A stretch of 35,991 nucleotides of DNA. Origin: CAZVXI01 sp964631295 (GTDB lineage: Bacteria; Planctomycetota; Phycisphaerae; Phycisphaerales; SM1A02). The notes beneath the pieces are model-generated. The model had not been told where the DNA came from, did not search any database, and saw only the letters and a list, made by a program, of their open reading frames with translations. The position numbers and the translations under genes were made by a program. Below, piece by piece: positions 1 to 8,054 of the stretch (its first letter is position 1; each line of letters begins with the position of its first letter). The stretch spans positions 1-35,991 of the forward strand of contig CAZVXI010000013.1 of NCBI GenBank assembly GCA_964631295.1, read 5' to 3'.

Positions 1-161
1 TGCTTGCATCACGCACGGCCGACTCCCGCCCCCGCCCCCGGATGTCGGTCGCTGGCCGTGGCACCCGCGATTGCGTGTCAGCGGGCTTCGAGGGAAAAGG
101 AAACAGGGCAGCGTGGCACGCGCACATTCCCGGGCATGTTTGCAGGGTGGGGTGGAAGAAT
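1..161. other. Left-edge segment with no recognised gene
   Basis: I see no supported gene here. A short plus-strand reading frame is open through this segment, but it is rich in Pro, Ala and Arg, has no recognisable domain and runs into the terminator hairpin of the neighbouring gene. It is most likely intergenic, with a C-rich tract at about 25-42. Confidence 0.4.
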
Positions 162-198
162 GAGAAAAGCTCCCGCGGCGGGTTGCAACCGCGGGAGC
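162..198 (-). terminator. Rho-independent terminator of the nucleotidase gene
   Basis: A perfect 10-bp inverted repeat (169-178 against 189-198, GCTCCCGCGG arms) encloses a 10-base loop. Read on the minus strand, the stem is followed directly by a run of four U (AAAA at 165-168 on the plus strand). It lies about 40 bases beyond the stop codon of the minus-strand nucleotidase gene, so it is its natural transcription end. Confidence 0.78.
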
Positions 199-240
199 CA
201 TGAGCAGTGGATACACACCGTTCGATGATCTGCCGGACGA

Positions 241-2130
241 TCAACTGAAGTTCAGGATCACATCGATCAGGTCGAAGATACCAACTCGGCCGTTGCCGTT
301 GAGGTCTTCCGGGCATGGCAGATCGCAGAAGCCCCAGTTCGACAGCACCTGGAAGAAATCGAATATGTTGACGACGCCATCGCCGTTGAGATCGCGACTT
401 GTTTTGGTGATGCGACCTTCGCCACCAGCGGGATAGTCAGCAGCGGAGATGACGCCGTCGAGGCCAGCAGGCGAGCTGATGTAGTTTGCCAGGCTCAACT
501 GATACGTGAAGCCGACGATGGTGAACGGCGCATCGCCGAACGGATACTCATCGCCGCCGCGTGCGAGAAAGTCGACCGTGGCGAGGGTGACGGTCGGCGC
601 GTTCCACACAGGCCGGCCGTTGCGAATGATTTCCGTTCCATCATTGAGCATCACGCGGCGGACACGACCTTCGCCGGGATTCACATCAATGTTGTACTGA
701 ACCTTGAGGCCGCCCACCTGCGCGAAACGGCCGGAGCCATCGGTTGGGAAGCCATCGGGAACGTCGAGACGGCTGTAGGCATTTTCAAGAACATCGAGCA
801 GCGTGTCTGCGGGAAGATCGGGGAAGACCGCGATGAAGTTCGTGAATGGCAAAATGTCGAATGTGGACAGCAGTGAGAAGTCGCCCGTGGGGATGATTGA
901 GTCGTTGCGGATGCCACCACCGTTGGTGACTGCAACATCGATTTCGGGAAGGCCGAAGTCGCCTGCGACCTGATTTGCCTGCCAGATGAATGAATCTGCC
1001 ACGAGATTCCCTTCGTTGGTTTCGCGGCTGCGAATGTTGCTTCGCAGGCCATCGAGTTCCACTTCGCTTGTGGCAATGATGGTGGAGGCAAGGTCTGCGA
1101 TGAAATCAGCAACCGGATCAACGACGTTGGCCTGCACGGTTGCATCGGGTGCAACTGCATCGGGCTGCCCGCCGCCTGCGACGCGAACCGGGCCGGATGT
1201 CGGATCGACCGAGGCCACTTCACCTGCGGCGTCAAATGTAACAGCGAGCCGGCCGACGTATCGGTAATCACCCTGCGTGCTGACAACCTGCACAGTGCGG
1301 CCGCCGGCATCAATGGTGGTCAACGGGTACTGATCGAATGCAGCATCGCCGGGAACGAGGGCATCACCTGGATTGGCGAGAAGCTCCCCCCCACCGCCGG
1401 AGATTGATACATCCACGCCGGTGAGCGCTTCGGTGAGCGCGATCTGCTCGGAAAGTGACTGCAGGTGCCCGACGAGGATGATCCTCGACACGCCAGAGCC
1501 GATGAGGTTGTTGATCTCATTCTGCACGACACTCACAAGGTTCGGGTCGACTGTCACACCGCCGGGACTGGTAATGAACGGAAGATTCTCCGTGGTGACG
1601 CCGATGATGCCGAAATCTTCGCCGTCTCGGTTGAGGACGACTGAGTCGAACAGGCGCACACCATCGAGTGGAGCGAGTGCGGGTTCGCCGGCGAAGTTCA
1701 GGTTCGCGCTCACGAATGGAACGCTGGTGGTAGAATCGATGAGATCGCGGAATACCGACGGGCCGAGATCGAACTCGTGGTTGCCGATGATGAGCGCATC
1801 GAAGCCGATGGCATCCAGAGCAATACCATCGAAGAACGGCACGCCGTTGGCGAGTGAGGCGTTGAGTTCAGGGCCGGGCAGGATGGTGTCGCCAGCACTG
1901 ATAAGAATCGTTTCTTCTCCGGCAAGTGTTGCATCGGCACGAAGATTATCAACAACAGTTTTGAAGCGGGCCACGCCGCCGAAGTCTTCAAGACCGCTGC
2001 CTGCATTGATGAGTTGTGATTCACCATCGCTGCTGTGCAGGATTGTGATTGACTGCGCAGATGCGACGTGTGCGGCCAGCAGGCAGACTGCTGCTGCACT
2101 CAGGGATCGCATGATGATTGTCTCAGACAT
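241..2130 (-). CDS. Secreted 5'-nucleotidase/metallophosphatase with C-terminal dockerin-like repeats
   Basis: This is a 629-residue member of the UshA/5'-nucleotidase family, which releases phosphate from nucleotides or related esters outside the cytoplasm. A signal peptide is visible at residues 1-25 (ending HVASAQ). The metallophosphatase domain follows with SAGD, GNHEFDLG and VGH motifs, and then the 5'-nucleotidase C-terminal domain with TNGGGIRND. Residues about 578-629 hold two EF-hand/dockerin-type repeats (DLNGDGVVNIFDF and DLNGNGRVGIFDL), the tail found on many secreted planctomycete proteins. Two metal motifs are altered. The usual D-x-H near the start reads D-G-E, and the usual G-H-S-H reads G-G-G-G. 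Substrate and activity are therefore uncertain. The start is supported by a GGAG about 9 bases upstream; a second ATG at residue 7 is possible. A strong terminator follows the stop. Confidence 0.88.
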   Translation of the reverse strand: MSETIIMRSLSAAAVCLLAAHVASAQSITILHSSDGESQLINAGSGLEDFGGVARFKTVVDNLRADATLAGEETILISAGDTILPGPELNASLANGVPFFDGIALDAIGFDALIIGNHEFDLGPSVFRDLIDSTTSVPFVSANLNFAGEPALAPLDGVRLFDSVVLNRDGEDFGIIGVTTENLPFITSPGGVTVDPNLVSVVQNEINNLIGSGVSRIILVGHLQSLSEQIALTEALTGVDVSISGGGGELLANPGDALVPGDAAFDQYPLTTIDAGGRTVQVVSTQGDYRYVGRLAVTFDAAGEVASVDPTSGPVRVAGGGQPDAVAPDATVQANVVDPVADFIADLASTIIATSEVELDGLRSNIRSRETNEGNLVADSFIWQANQVAGDFGLPEIDVAVTNGGGIRNDSIIPTGDFSLLSTFDILPFTNFIAVFPDLPADTLLDVLENAYSRLDVPDGFPTDGSGRFAQVGGLKVQYNIDVNPGEGRVRRVMLNDGTEIIRNGRPVWNAPTVTLATVDFLARGGDEYPFGDAPFTIVGFTYQLSLANYISSPAGLDGVISAADYPAGGEGRITKTSRDLNGDGVVNIFDFFQVLSNWGFCDLPCPEDLNGNGRVGIFDLIDVILNFS

Positions 2131-2397
2131 TCTTGTTTCTCCAGGTCTTCACCAAGGTCAGACGTTGCTCCGCGAGCAACATTGGTGGAGTATTCATCAC
2201 ACGCATGACTGAGTCGATTTGCGCACGGGCAGCATTCGGTTTGACTTGTGTGATCAGATTGTTGGGGGTGTCTGCGCGATCCTGTTGCGCTCCGACGGCT
2301 GCAACGCCAATGCGCGCAGCGCACTCAGAGAGTGTCAACATATCGCTAATGGGATATGCGATCAGACCGCCGGCCGTGATCTGTTTCGCTGATGCGC

Positions 2398-3723
2398 TTA
2401 CTCGTCCGGGCCGTCGGGATTGCCGAAAAGCGTGGCGCGGATGATGGCTGTGATGTCGGTGTTGTCGATCGTTCCCTTGACAAGGTGGCTGTTGATGCCC
2501 TTTGCGCGTGCAATCACGCCGCCGCCCATGTCAGCGAAGGTGGCCCAGACGACAGCAAACTTGTGCACGCGCCCTGCCGCGTCGGGTTTGGCGGTGAAGG
2601 GCGCTGTGCCTGTGCCGCCGATTCCGTCGAGCGGTGCGCCGTTACTGGATGTTGCAGGAAGTCGTGCCGGCGCAGGTCTGTTGTCATCACCAACGCCAAT
2701 GAACCCCATACCACCGGCATTGGAATCTGCTGCGGTGATGAGCAGCGCATCACCATGTTGATCGACATCTGCGATGGCTACGCCGATCGCTTCATCCGCG
2801 CGGCGCATTGCCTCGATTGTGCCTGGAGCGTTGTTCACGTTGGCGAAGTTATCTGAGCCCTCTTCCTCAACCACCATCAAAAAGCGACGGCCCTTGGCAC
2901 GCAGAATCCTCAGCGCAGCTGCGGTCATCTCCCCAACGGTCGGCGCATCCGGCCAGTACATCGGCAGATTCGCAGCGGCGAGCGCTTCTTCCGACTGATC
3001 ATTGTATGAATCCTCAGCAGCAAAGATGCCGAGCACTTTGTCGGTGCCAACAGGCACGCGCATCATCTCATCGCGGTTATATACCACGGTATAGCCGAGT
3101 GCGATGGCTTCCTTGACGAGGTTGCGACCATCCTCTCGCACGCCAATTCCGTGTCGCCCTTGTACGCCAGCCGGAAGGAAGTAGCGTTCTCCGGAACCGA
3201 AAAGAATGTCTGCCTCTGAAGTAACAAGTTGCTCGACGATCTCCTCGTGCATGCTGCGCGCGGCCACGGATGTCAGAAAACAGCCCGTCCCGGGCTCAGA
3301 GTGAACGCCGGAGTTGATCAGTGCAATGGACATGCCAGCTCGCTGGGCCTGGCGCATCACAGACTTGCTTCGACCGGCTGCATCAACGATGGGGTTCTCT
3401 CCATCTGTGCCGTAGCTGCGGCGCGGGGTCTTGATGCCGTAGGCATGAATCGTTGCGCCCGCATTCGAACTCGGTGTGAGCGCATCGGAAACATGCTCGG
3501 TGTAGATGGCCATCGCCGGCAGCGTGTCCCAGTGAATCTTCCCATCGGGGCCGGCGTCAACGAGCCGCAGCGTTGCATAGTGGGCAGCACTCGCACCATC
3601 AGGATGGATGAAAATGACGCTGCCAGTGGCCGGCGGCGTATCGGGTGCCATGGCTTGGCTGGAGAATTGCCATCCAGCAAGGAGCGGAATGACCAGCAGC
3701 GATGCGAGACCTTGAATATGCAT
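2398..3723 (-). CDS. Secreted alkaline-phosphatase-family protein with altered metal ligands
   Basis: This 441-residue protein belongs to the PhoA-type alkaline phosphatase family. The start at 3723 is chosen because a CTGGAG lies about 7 bases upstream and a signal peptide follows (hydrophobic residues 6-19); an upstream in-frame start would bury that signal. Family landmarks are HPDGAS (metal Asp42), SSNAGATIHAYGIKT around the nucleophile Ser86, VHSEPGTG, a VEEEGSDNFANVNNA segment, TAADSNAGG and a C-terminal ADMGGGVIARAKG. Aligned by eye to E. coli PhoA, the acidic metal ligands remain. The three zinc-binding histidines are replaced: H331 by Asn, H370 by Ser and H412 by Asp. The Asp before the nucleophile is Ser. 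It may use another metal or another substrate. It shares strand and compartment with the nucleotidase gene downstream, which suggests phosphate or nucleotide scavenging. Confidence 0.8.
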   Translation of the reverse strand: MHIQGLASLLVIPLLAGWQFSSQAMAPDTPPATGSVIFIHPDGASAAHYATLRLVDAGPDGKIHWDTLPAMAIYTEHVSDALTPSSNAGATIHAYGIKTPRRSYGTDGENPIVDAAGRSKSVMRQAQRAGMSIALINSGVHSEPGTGCFLTSVAARSMHEEIVEQLVTSEADILFGSGERYFLPAGVQGRHGIGVREDGRNLVKEAIALGYTVVYNRDEMMRVPVGTDKVLGIFAAEDSYNDQSEEALAAANLPMYWPDAPTVGEMTAAALRILRAKGRRFLMVVEEEGSDNFANVNNAPGTIEAMRRADEAIGVAIADVDQHGDALLITAADSNAGGMGFIGVGDDNRPAPARLPATSSNGAPLDGIGGTGTAPFTAKPDAAGRVHKFAVVWATFADMGGGVIARAKGINSHLVKGTIDNTDITAIIRATLFGNPDGPDE

Positions 3724-3910
3724 GGGATCAACTCCAGCGAGCTGCTCAATGAGCTTGGAACGAACACGAAGTTCCGATCTGTTGCAGTGTATCAACATTC
3801 AGATATAGCACAGATGTTCAGTGATGAGGGACGTTCGAATATGCAGATTCTGTGAAGCTTCTCAGCCAAGGGCCGGAGAATCGATCACATGCCGATACCT
3901 GATTCGAAGG

Positions 3911-4843
3911 TTAGCTGCGGGCGGTGTTCGGAAGCAGGCCGCCGAGGAGTGTTTCGCGCGAGATTTCGGGCCAGGCGACGGGATCGCCGCCGAAGGGGCG
4001 CTTGACGACTGAAAGCATGAACGCGCCCATGCCTGCCATGCGTGTGATGAACGGCGCTTTGTCTGCTGCGAGGTTGGGCGTGATGAGCATGAGCGTAACA
4101 TCATCGCCGGCGAGATTGTCTGCGTTCATTGCGCGGAGATGTTCGCGCAGGCGGGGCAGCGCGGTGTCTTCCGTGACCGCCCCAAGGCCATTGAGCGCTG
4201 CGGCGAGGCCGGCGACTCCCAGCATCACACCCGATGCATCCCTCGATTCGATGGCGGAATCGGAATAGCACAGGACAAAGTCGTTCTGTTCGAGCCGGAC
4301 ACGCGTGCGGGAATATGACGTGTCTGGCTGCACACCAAGCGGAAGGTCGGCGATGGCATCCCGGTTCGGCGAAGCATCTTCAAATGAGAGCGGCCTCCAC
4401 TGCTCGTCTGCGGCACGATAATGCATGGGCGGCGGATGGCCTGCATTGCACAGCGAGAGCGTGCGTGTGGGCGCGAAGTAACCCATGACGACGGCCGTCG
4501 CGAAGCCGCCTGCTTTGGCAACATCGCCGAACGCTTCGTTCAACTTCCGGACAAAGCCGGTCTGATCGACGCGATTGACATGCTGGCGCATCATCTCGCG
4601 AAGCATGCGGCCGGTATCTGCCACGGCGACGCCATGCCCGCTGACATCCGCGAGAAGCATTCGCGTTATTCGCCCAGTTGAACAACTGGAGACGTAGTAG
4701 ACATCGCCGCCACCATCGGAACTGTCACCAAATGGCTGGGCGAAGACCCATGCATCCATGCCGGGCATGGCGACGGCAGAGTCCATTGCGGTGTTGCCGC
4801 CCCAAACTTCCATACACTGCATGTGACGCGGATCGTCCGACAT
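3911..4843 (-). CDS. SpoIIE/RsbU-type PP2C serine phosphatase
   Basis: This 310-residue cytoplasmic protein consists almost entirely of a PPM/SpoIIE catalytic domain. Such enzymes dephosphorylate anti-sigma-factor antagonists or related regulators. Visible motifs are GGGDVYYV (Asp47), LLADVSGHG (Asp66), FATAVVMGY, CNAGHPPPMHY, DLPLGVQ, LCYSDSAIE (Asp195) and GDDVTLMLI (Asp247/248). These supply the metal-binding acidic residues expected of an active enzyme. No sensory GAF, PAS, HAMP or receiver domain precedes the catalytic domain, so input must come from a partner. No sigma factor, anti-sigma factor or STAS protein lies nearby. The start is supported by a GGAG 9-10 bases upstream. The gene diverges from the aldo/keto reductase across 67 bases. 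Confidence 0.85.
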   Translation of the reverse strand: MSDDPRHMQCMEVWGGNTAMDSAVAMPGMDAWVFAQPFGDSSDGGGDVYYVSSCSTGRITRMLLADVSGHGVAVADTGRMLREMMRQHVNRVDQTGFVRKLNEAFGDVAKAGGFATAVVMGYFAPTRTLSLCNAGHPPPMHYRAADEQWRPLSFEDASPNRDAIADLPLGVQPDTSYSRTRVRLEQNDFVLCYSDSAIESRDASGVMLGVAGLAAALNGLGAVTEDTALPRLREHLRAMNADNLAGDDVTLMLITPNLAADKAPFITRMAGMGAFMLSVVKRPFGGDPVAWPEISRETLLGGLLPNTARS

Positions 4844-4910
4844 GGGCCGTCTCCAACTGTAAGAACGCCCGAACGAAGCAAATTATTTCCTGTGGCGGTA
4901 CAGTGTTGAA

Positions 4911-5831
4911 ATGAACAAGAGACGATTCGGCAGAACGAACCTTCAGGTTTCACCGCTGGGCTTCGGCGGGGCGGAGATCGGCGTGCTCGATGTGCCGCGC
5001 GAACAGATCGCGGCGCTGCTCAACGGGCTGCTCGACAAGGGGGTGAATGTCATCGACACCGCGGTGATGTATCGCGATTCGGAATGGCTCATCGGAGAGG
5101 CGATCGGCCACCGGCGCGATGAGTATGTGCTGATCTCCAAGTGCGGCCGCGACGCGGATGATATCGATGCGCCCGCGTGGACTGCGGGGAACGTGACGCA
5201 GGCGGTTGATCGCTCGCTGAAGATCATGGGGACGGACCGGCTGGATGTGTGCCTGCTGCATTCATGCGAAATGGATGACCTGAAGCGCGGCGATGCGTGG
5301 AACGGGTTGATCGAATGCCGCGATGCGGGCAAGGTGAAGTTCATCGGCTACTCGGGCGATGGTGAAGCGGCTGCGTACGCTGCGGCAATGCCCGAGCTGA
5401 GCGTGATTCAGACGTCGATTAACCTGTTTGATCAGAACAACATCGACATGGTGCTGCCACAGTGCGTGGAGCGCGACATCGGCGTGATGGTGAAACGGCC
5501 GATCGCGAATGCTGTCTGGCGGAGCGATGCGCCCGAAGAGTACACCAATTATCGCAGTGAGTATGCGAAGCGCATGGATGCGATGGCGTTCGACCCGGCG
5601 AAGCTGCCCGAGGGCGCGCCGAGCGACTGGGCGGAGCTGGCGCTGCGGTTCTCGCTGCATCAGCCGGGCGTGCATACTGCAATCGTGGGGACGACGAACC
5701 CGAGGCGCATCGAACAGAACATTGCCATCGCAGGCAAGCCGCCGCTGCCGGATGATGTGGTGCAGGCGATTCGCAAGTCGTTCCGGGATGCGGAGCAGGA
5801 TGCAGGCGAAGCGTGGCCAGGGCAGACGTAA
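4911..5831 (+). CDS. Aldo/keto reductase
   Basis: This 306-residue NAD(P)H-dependent oxidoreductase has the AKR TIM-barrel fold. It begins with the typical RRFGRTNLQVSPLGFGG segment. The full catalytic tetrad can be seen: Asp49 and Tyr54 (IDTAVMYRDSE), Lys77 (ISKCGR) and His117 (LLHSCE). The C-terminal cofactor-binding signature is AIVGTTNPRRIEQN. It would reduce aldehydes or ketones, or oxidise sugars; the substrate cannot be told from sequence. There is no clear Shine-Dalgarno sequence before the ATG. The gene is divergent from the SpoIIE phosphatase and its stop is only 18 bases from the stop of the convergent zinc-ribbon gene, with no terminator hairpin between them. Confidence 0.9.
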   Translation: MNKRRFGRTNLQVSPLGFGGAEIGVLDVPREQIAALLNGLLDKGVNVIDTAVMYRDSEWLIGEAIGHRRDEYVLISKCGRDADDIDAPAWTAGNVTQAVDRSLKIMGTDRLDVCLLHSCEMDDLKRGDAWNGLIECRDAGKVKFIGYSGDGEAAAYAAAMPELSVIQTSINLFDQNNIDMVLPQCVERDIGVMVKRPIANAVWRSDAPEEYTNYRSEYAKRMDAMAFDPAKLPEGAPSDWAELALRFSLHQPGVHTAIVGTTNPRRIEQNIAIAGKPPLPDDVVQAIRKSFRDAEQDAGEAWPGQT

Positions 5832-5849
5832 TCAGTCGCGCGGAATCGC

Positions 5850-6638
5850 TTACGCCTGCTGCGCTGACCGTCGGCTGGCACGGACGAACAGCACCGCGCC
5901 GACCAGGTACACCAGCGCCCAGAATGCAACGGCCGCGGGCATGAACCAACCGGCGGGCTGATTGGATGTGCCTGATGAAGAGCTGACGCCGCGGAAGGAG
6001 CCGGTCGACGCGGTTGTGCTGCCGCTGGCAAAGCTGATGATGTTCCAGATGGCCTCGCCCGCCTCAGCCCGGACGGCTTCGTTGAGTGCAACACCCTGCG
6101 ACTCCATCCACTCAGCGAAGCGGGGCCCGTCGATTGGCTGGCCTGTCTCGAGCGTTTCGGATTCGAGCACGGTCATGTCGTCAACATCGATCGTGAGTGT
6201 TTCAGAAGTGGTGGTATCGCTCAGCGTGAGTTGGATGTCGGCTGTCTGGTAGGCGATCTGGCCGCGACCTTCGCCCTGGAGTTTGAGTTGCAGCGCATGG
6301 TAGTTGCCCGAGTCTGGCACGGTGTAATCGACGGTGAGTGATGTGATCCAGCGCGTGGGAATCTGGTTGTACACGACCTGCGTAATGATCATCGCAGGGA
6401 TCGGCAGGAGGATCGTCCACAGGAGGATGCGCGCGACCGGCCCGAGCCGATGCCGCATGGCGGGCGTGTAGATGCCGACGGCGCGCAGGTCGCTGCCGCA
6501 CTCGGGGCATGTCATGGTCTCCAGCCCATGGACTGGGTAGCTGCACTTGCCGCAGACGGGCTCGTTCACCCGCCGGCCGCGCGGCCAGAGGACGATGATC
6601 ACAGCGGCGAACACGAATGCGATGAGTGCGAGCAGCAC
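5850..6638 (-). CDS. Membrane protein with N-terminal zinc ribbon, function unknown
   Basis: I do not recognise a named family for this 262-residue protein. It starts at a GTG because the frame closes 22 codons upstream and contains no ATG there. The layout is a membrane helix (residues 1-18), a zinc ribbon (residues 29-50, C-G-K-C ... C-P-E-C-G), a second helix (about 70-90), a Thr/Ser-rich extracytoplasmic region of about 140 residues, and a last helix (about 233-253). The spacing C-x2-C-x-Y/P-x3-G-L-x4-C-P-E-C-G is a module seen in many planctomycete membrane proteins. A second copy ends the protein at 35360-35863. The gene is divergent from the homogentisate dioxygenase gene. Confidence 0.75.
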   Translation of the reverse strand: MLLALIAFVFAAVIIVLWPRGRRVNEPVCGKCSYPVHGLETMTCPECGSDLRAVGIYTPAMRHRLGPVARILLWTILLPIPAMIITQVVYNQIPTRWITSLTVDYTVPDSGNYHALQLKLQGEGRGQIAYQTADIQLTLSDTTTSETLTIDVDDMTVLESETLETGQPIDGPRFAEWMESQGVALNEAVRAEAGEAIWNIISFASGSTTASTGSFRGVSSSSGTSNQPAGWFMPAAVAFWALVYLVGAVLFVRASRRSAQQA

Positions 6639-6744
6639 AATGGATGGTCCGACAGCGATGATTCGATCTCCGGATGGATTCTTCGGCGCGATGGCGGCCG
6701 CCGCCTACAATAGTGGGAATCTTCAAAGCATGCTTTCTGACGCA

Positions 6745-6750
6745 GGAGGC
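6745..6750 (+). promoter_or_regulatory. Strong ribosome binding site of the homogentisate dioxygenase gene
   Basis: AGGAGG, a perfect Shine-Dalgarno core, lies 5 bases before the ATG at 6756 and fixes this start. A TACAAT at 6706-6711 is a plausible -10 box for the same gene, but no convincing -35 element accompanies it. Confidence 0.75.
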
Positions 6751-6755
6751 GCGTC

Positions 6756-8039
6756 ATGCCTTACTACTCGAAACTCGGCCAGATCCCGCCGAAACGGCAC
6801 ATTCAGTTCCGCCGCCCGGATGGCGCGTTGTATTCTGAAGAGGTCTTCGGCACGGAGGGATTCGTCGGCCCGACGAGCACGTTGTATCACATTCATCCGC
6901 CCACGCAGGTGACGGGCTGGAACGCGCTGTATTCGACGAAGGTCGAGTATGCGGAAGCCGACACCATGCGCATGCGGCACCTGAAGACGATGCCGATGGA
7001 TGCAAAGGGTGATCCCGTCACGGGCCGCGTGGTTCTCTTCGGCAATGCGGACTGCCAGATGAGCATCTGCGTGCCGGCCGAGCCGATGGATTACCACTTC
7101 AAGAACGCGATGGGTGATGAGTGCATCTTCATCCATTTTGGTTCGGGCACGCTGTACACACAGTTCGGCACACTGGCCTTCCGCAAGAAAGACTACATCA
7201 TCATTCCGAAGGGCACCATCTACAAGATGGTCTTCGATGAGCAGCCGGCCGATGAGCCCAACGCGCGATTCCTCGTAATCGAGACGTGCAATGCTTCGCA
7301 CATTCTGCCGCCGCCGAGGTATATCTCGAAGAAGACGGCGCAGTTCCTGGAGCATGCCCCCTACTGCGAGCGCGATCTGCACGGGCCGCAGTTGCCACTC
7401 ACCTATGATGAAGCGGGCGAGTTTGAAGTGCGCATCAAGGCGCTCGACAGTGTGCACAGCTATACGTATGAGTATCACCCGCTGGATGTCGTCGGCTGGG
7501 ACGGATGCTACTACCCGTACACGTTCAATATCGATGACTTCGCGCCGATCACGGGTCAGTTACACATGCCGCCGCCGATCCATCAAACCTTCGAGGCGCA
7601 TAACTTTGTGATCTGCTCATTCTGCCCGCGTGCGCTGGACTTCCATCCCGAAGCAATCCCGGTGCCGTACAACCACAGCAATCTTGATTCGGATGAAGTG
7701 CTGTATTACGTGGAAGGCAACTACAAGGCGCGCAAAGGGATTGAAGTTGGCTCAATCACCGCGCACCCGCAGGGAATTCCGCACGGGCCGCACCCGGGAA
7801 CCGTCGAGGCGTCACTGGGCAAGAACTGGACGGATGAACTCGCCGTCATGTGTGACACGTTCCGCCCGCTGATTCCCACGACAGCCGCGCTGGGACTTGA
7901 CGATGCGCACTATCCGAAAAGCTGGCATGAACACCCGGCAGCGCAGGCATCGACAAACGGCACGCCACGACCTTCGCAGCAACACAACCCGGATGGATCA
8001 CACCGGCTCAAGGACACTGCCGTCGACACGAGCGGCTGA
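6756..8039 (+). CDS. hmgA: Homogentisate 1,2-dioxygenase
   Basis: This is a 427-residue cupin-fold, Fe(II)-dependent dioxygenase that opens the ring of homogentisate to give maleylacetoacetate, the central step of phenylalanine and tyrosine breakdown. The length is normal for the family. The iron ligands can be placed as His307 and Glu314 (NHSNLDSDE) and His343 (IPHGPHPG), matching His335, Glu341 and His371 of the human enzyme with one residue inserted between the first pair. The CSFCPRALDFHPEA segment is also typical of the bacterial branch. The start is fixed by the AGGAGG just upstream. Fumarylacetoacetase lies about 2.2 kb away on the opposite strand, so the pathway genes are near each other but not co-transcribed. 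The DUF192 gene follows after 15 bases. Confidence 0.93.
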   Translation: MPYYSKLGQIPPKRHIQFRRPDGALYSEEVFGTEGFVGPTSTLYHIHPPTQVTGWNALYSTKVEYAEADTMRMRHLKTMPMDAKGDPVTGRVVLFGNADCQMSICVPAEPMDYHFKNAMGDECIFIHFGSGTLYTQFGTLAFRKKDYIIIPKGTIYKMVFDEQPADEPNARFLVIETCNASHILPPPRYISKKTAQFLEHAPYCERDLHGPQLPLTYDEAGEFEVRIKALDSVHSYTYEYHPLDVVGWDGCYYPYTFNIDDFAPITGQLHMPPPIHQTFEAHNFVICSFCPRALDFHPEAIPVPYNHSNLDSDEVLYYVEGNYKARKGIEVGSITAHPQGIPHGPHPGTVEASLGKNWTDELAVMCDTFRPLIPTTAALGLDDAHYPKSWHEHPAAQASTNGTPRPSQQHNPDGSHRLKDTAVDTSG

Positions 8040-8054
8040 TACGGAGGCGCCCAA

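Noticed and set aside
1373..2212. 279-residue plus-strand reading frame opposite the nucleotidase gene
   Set aside because: It is antisense to a gene with clear domains, rich in Ser, Pro and Arg, and has no motif. It is a by-product of high-GC codon use on the other strand.
2359..2380. GATCA...TGATC inverted repeat after the alkaline phosphatase gene
   Set aside because: A five-base arm without a U-run on either strand is not enough for a terminator call.
6723..7478. 251-residue minus-strand frame opposite homogentisate dioxygenase
   Set aside because: Antisense shadow of a certain gene. The His/Arg-rich composition has no recognisable domain.
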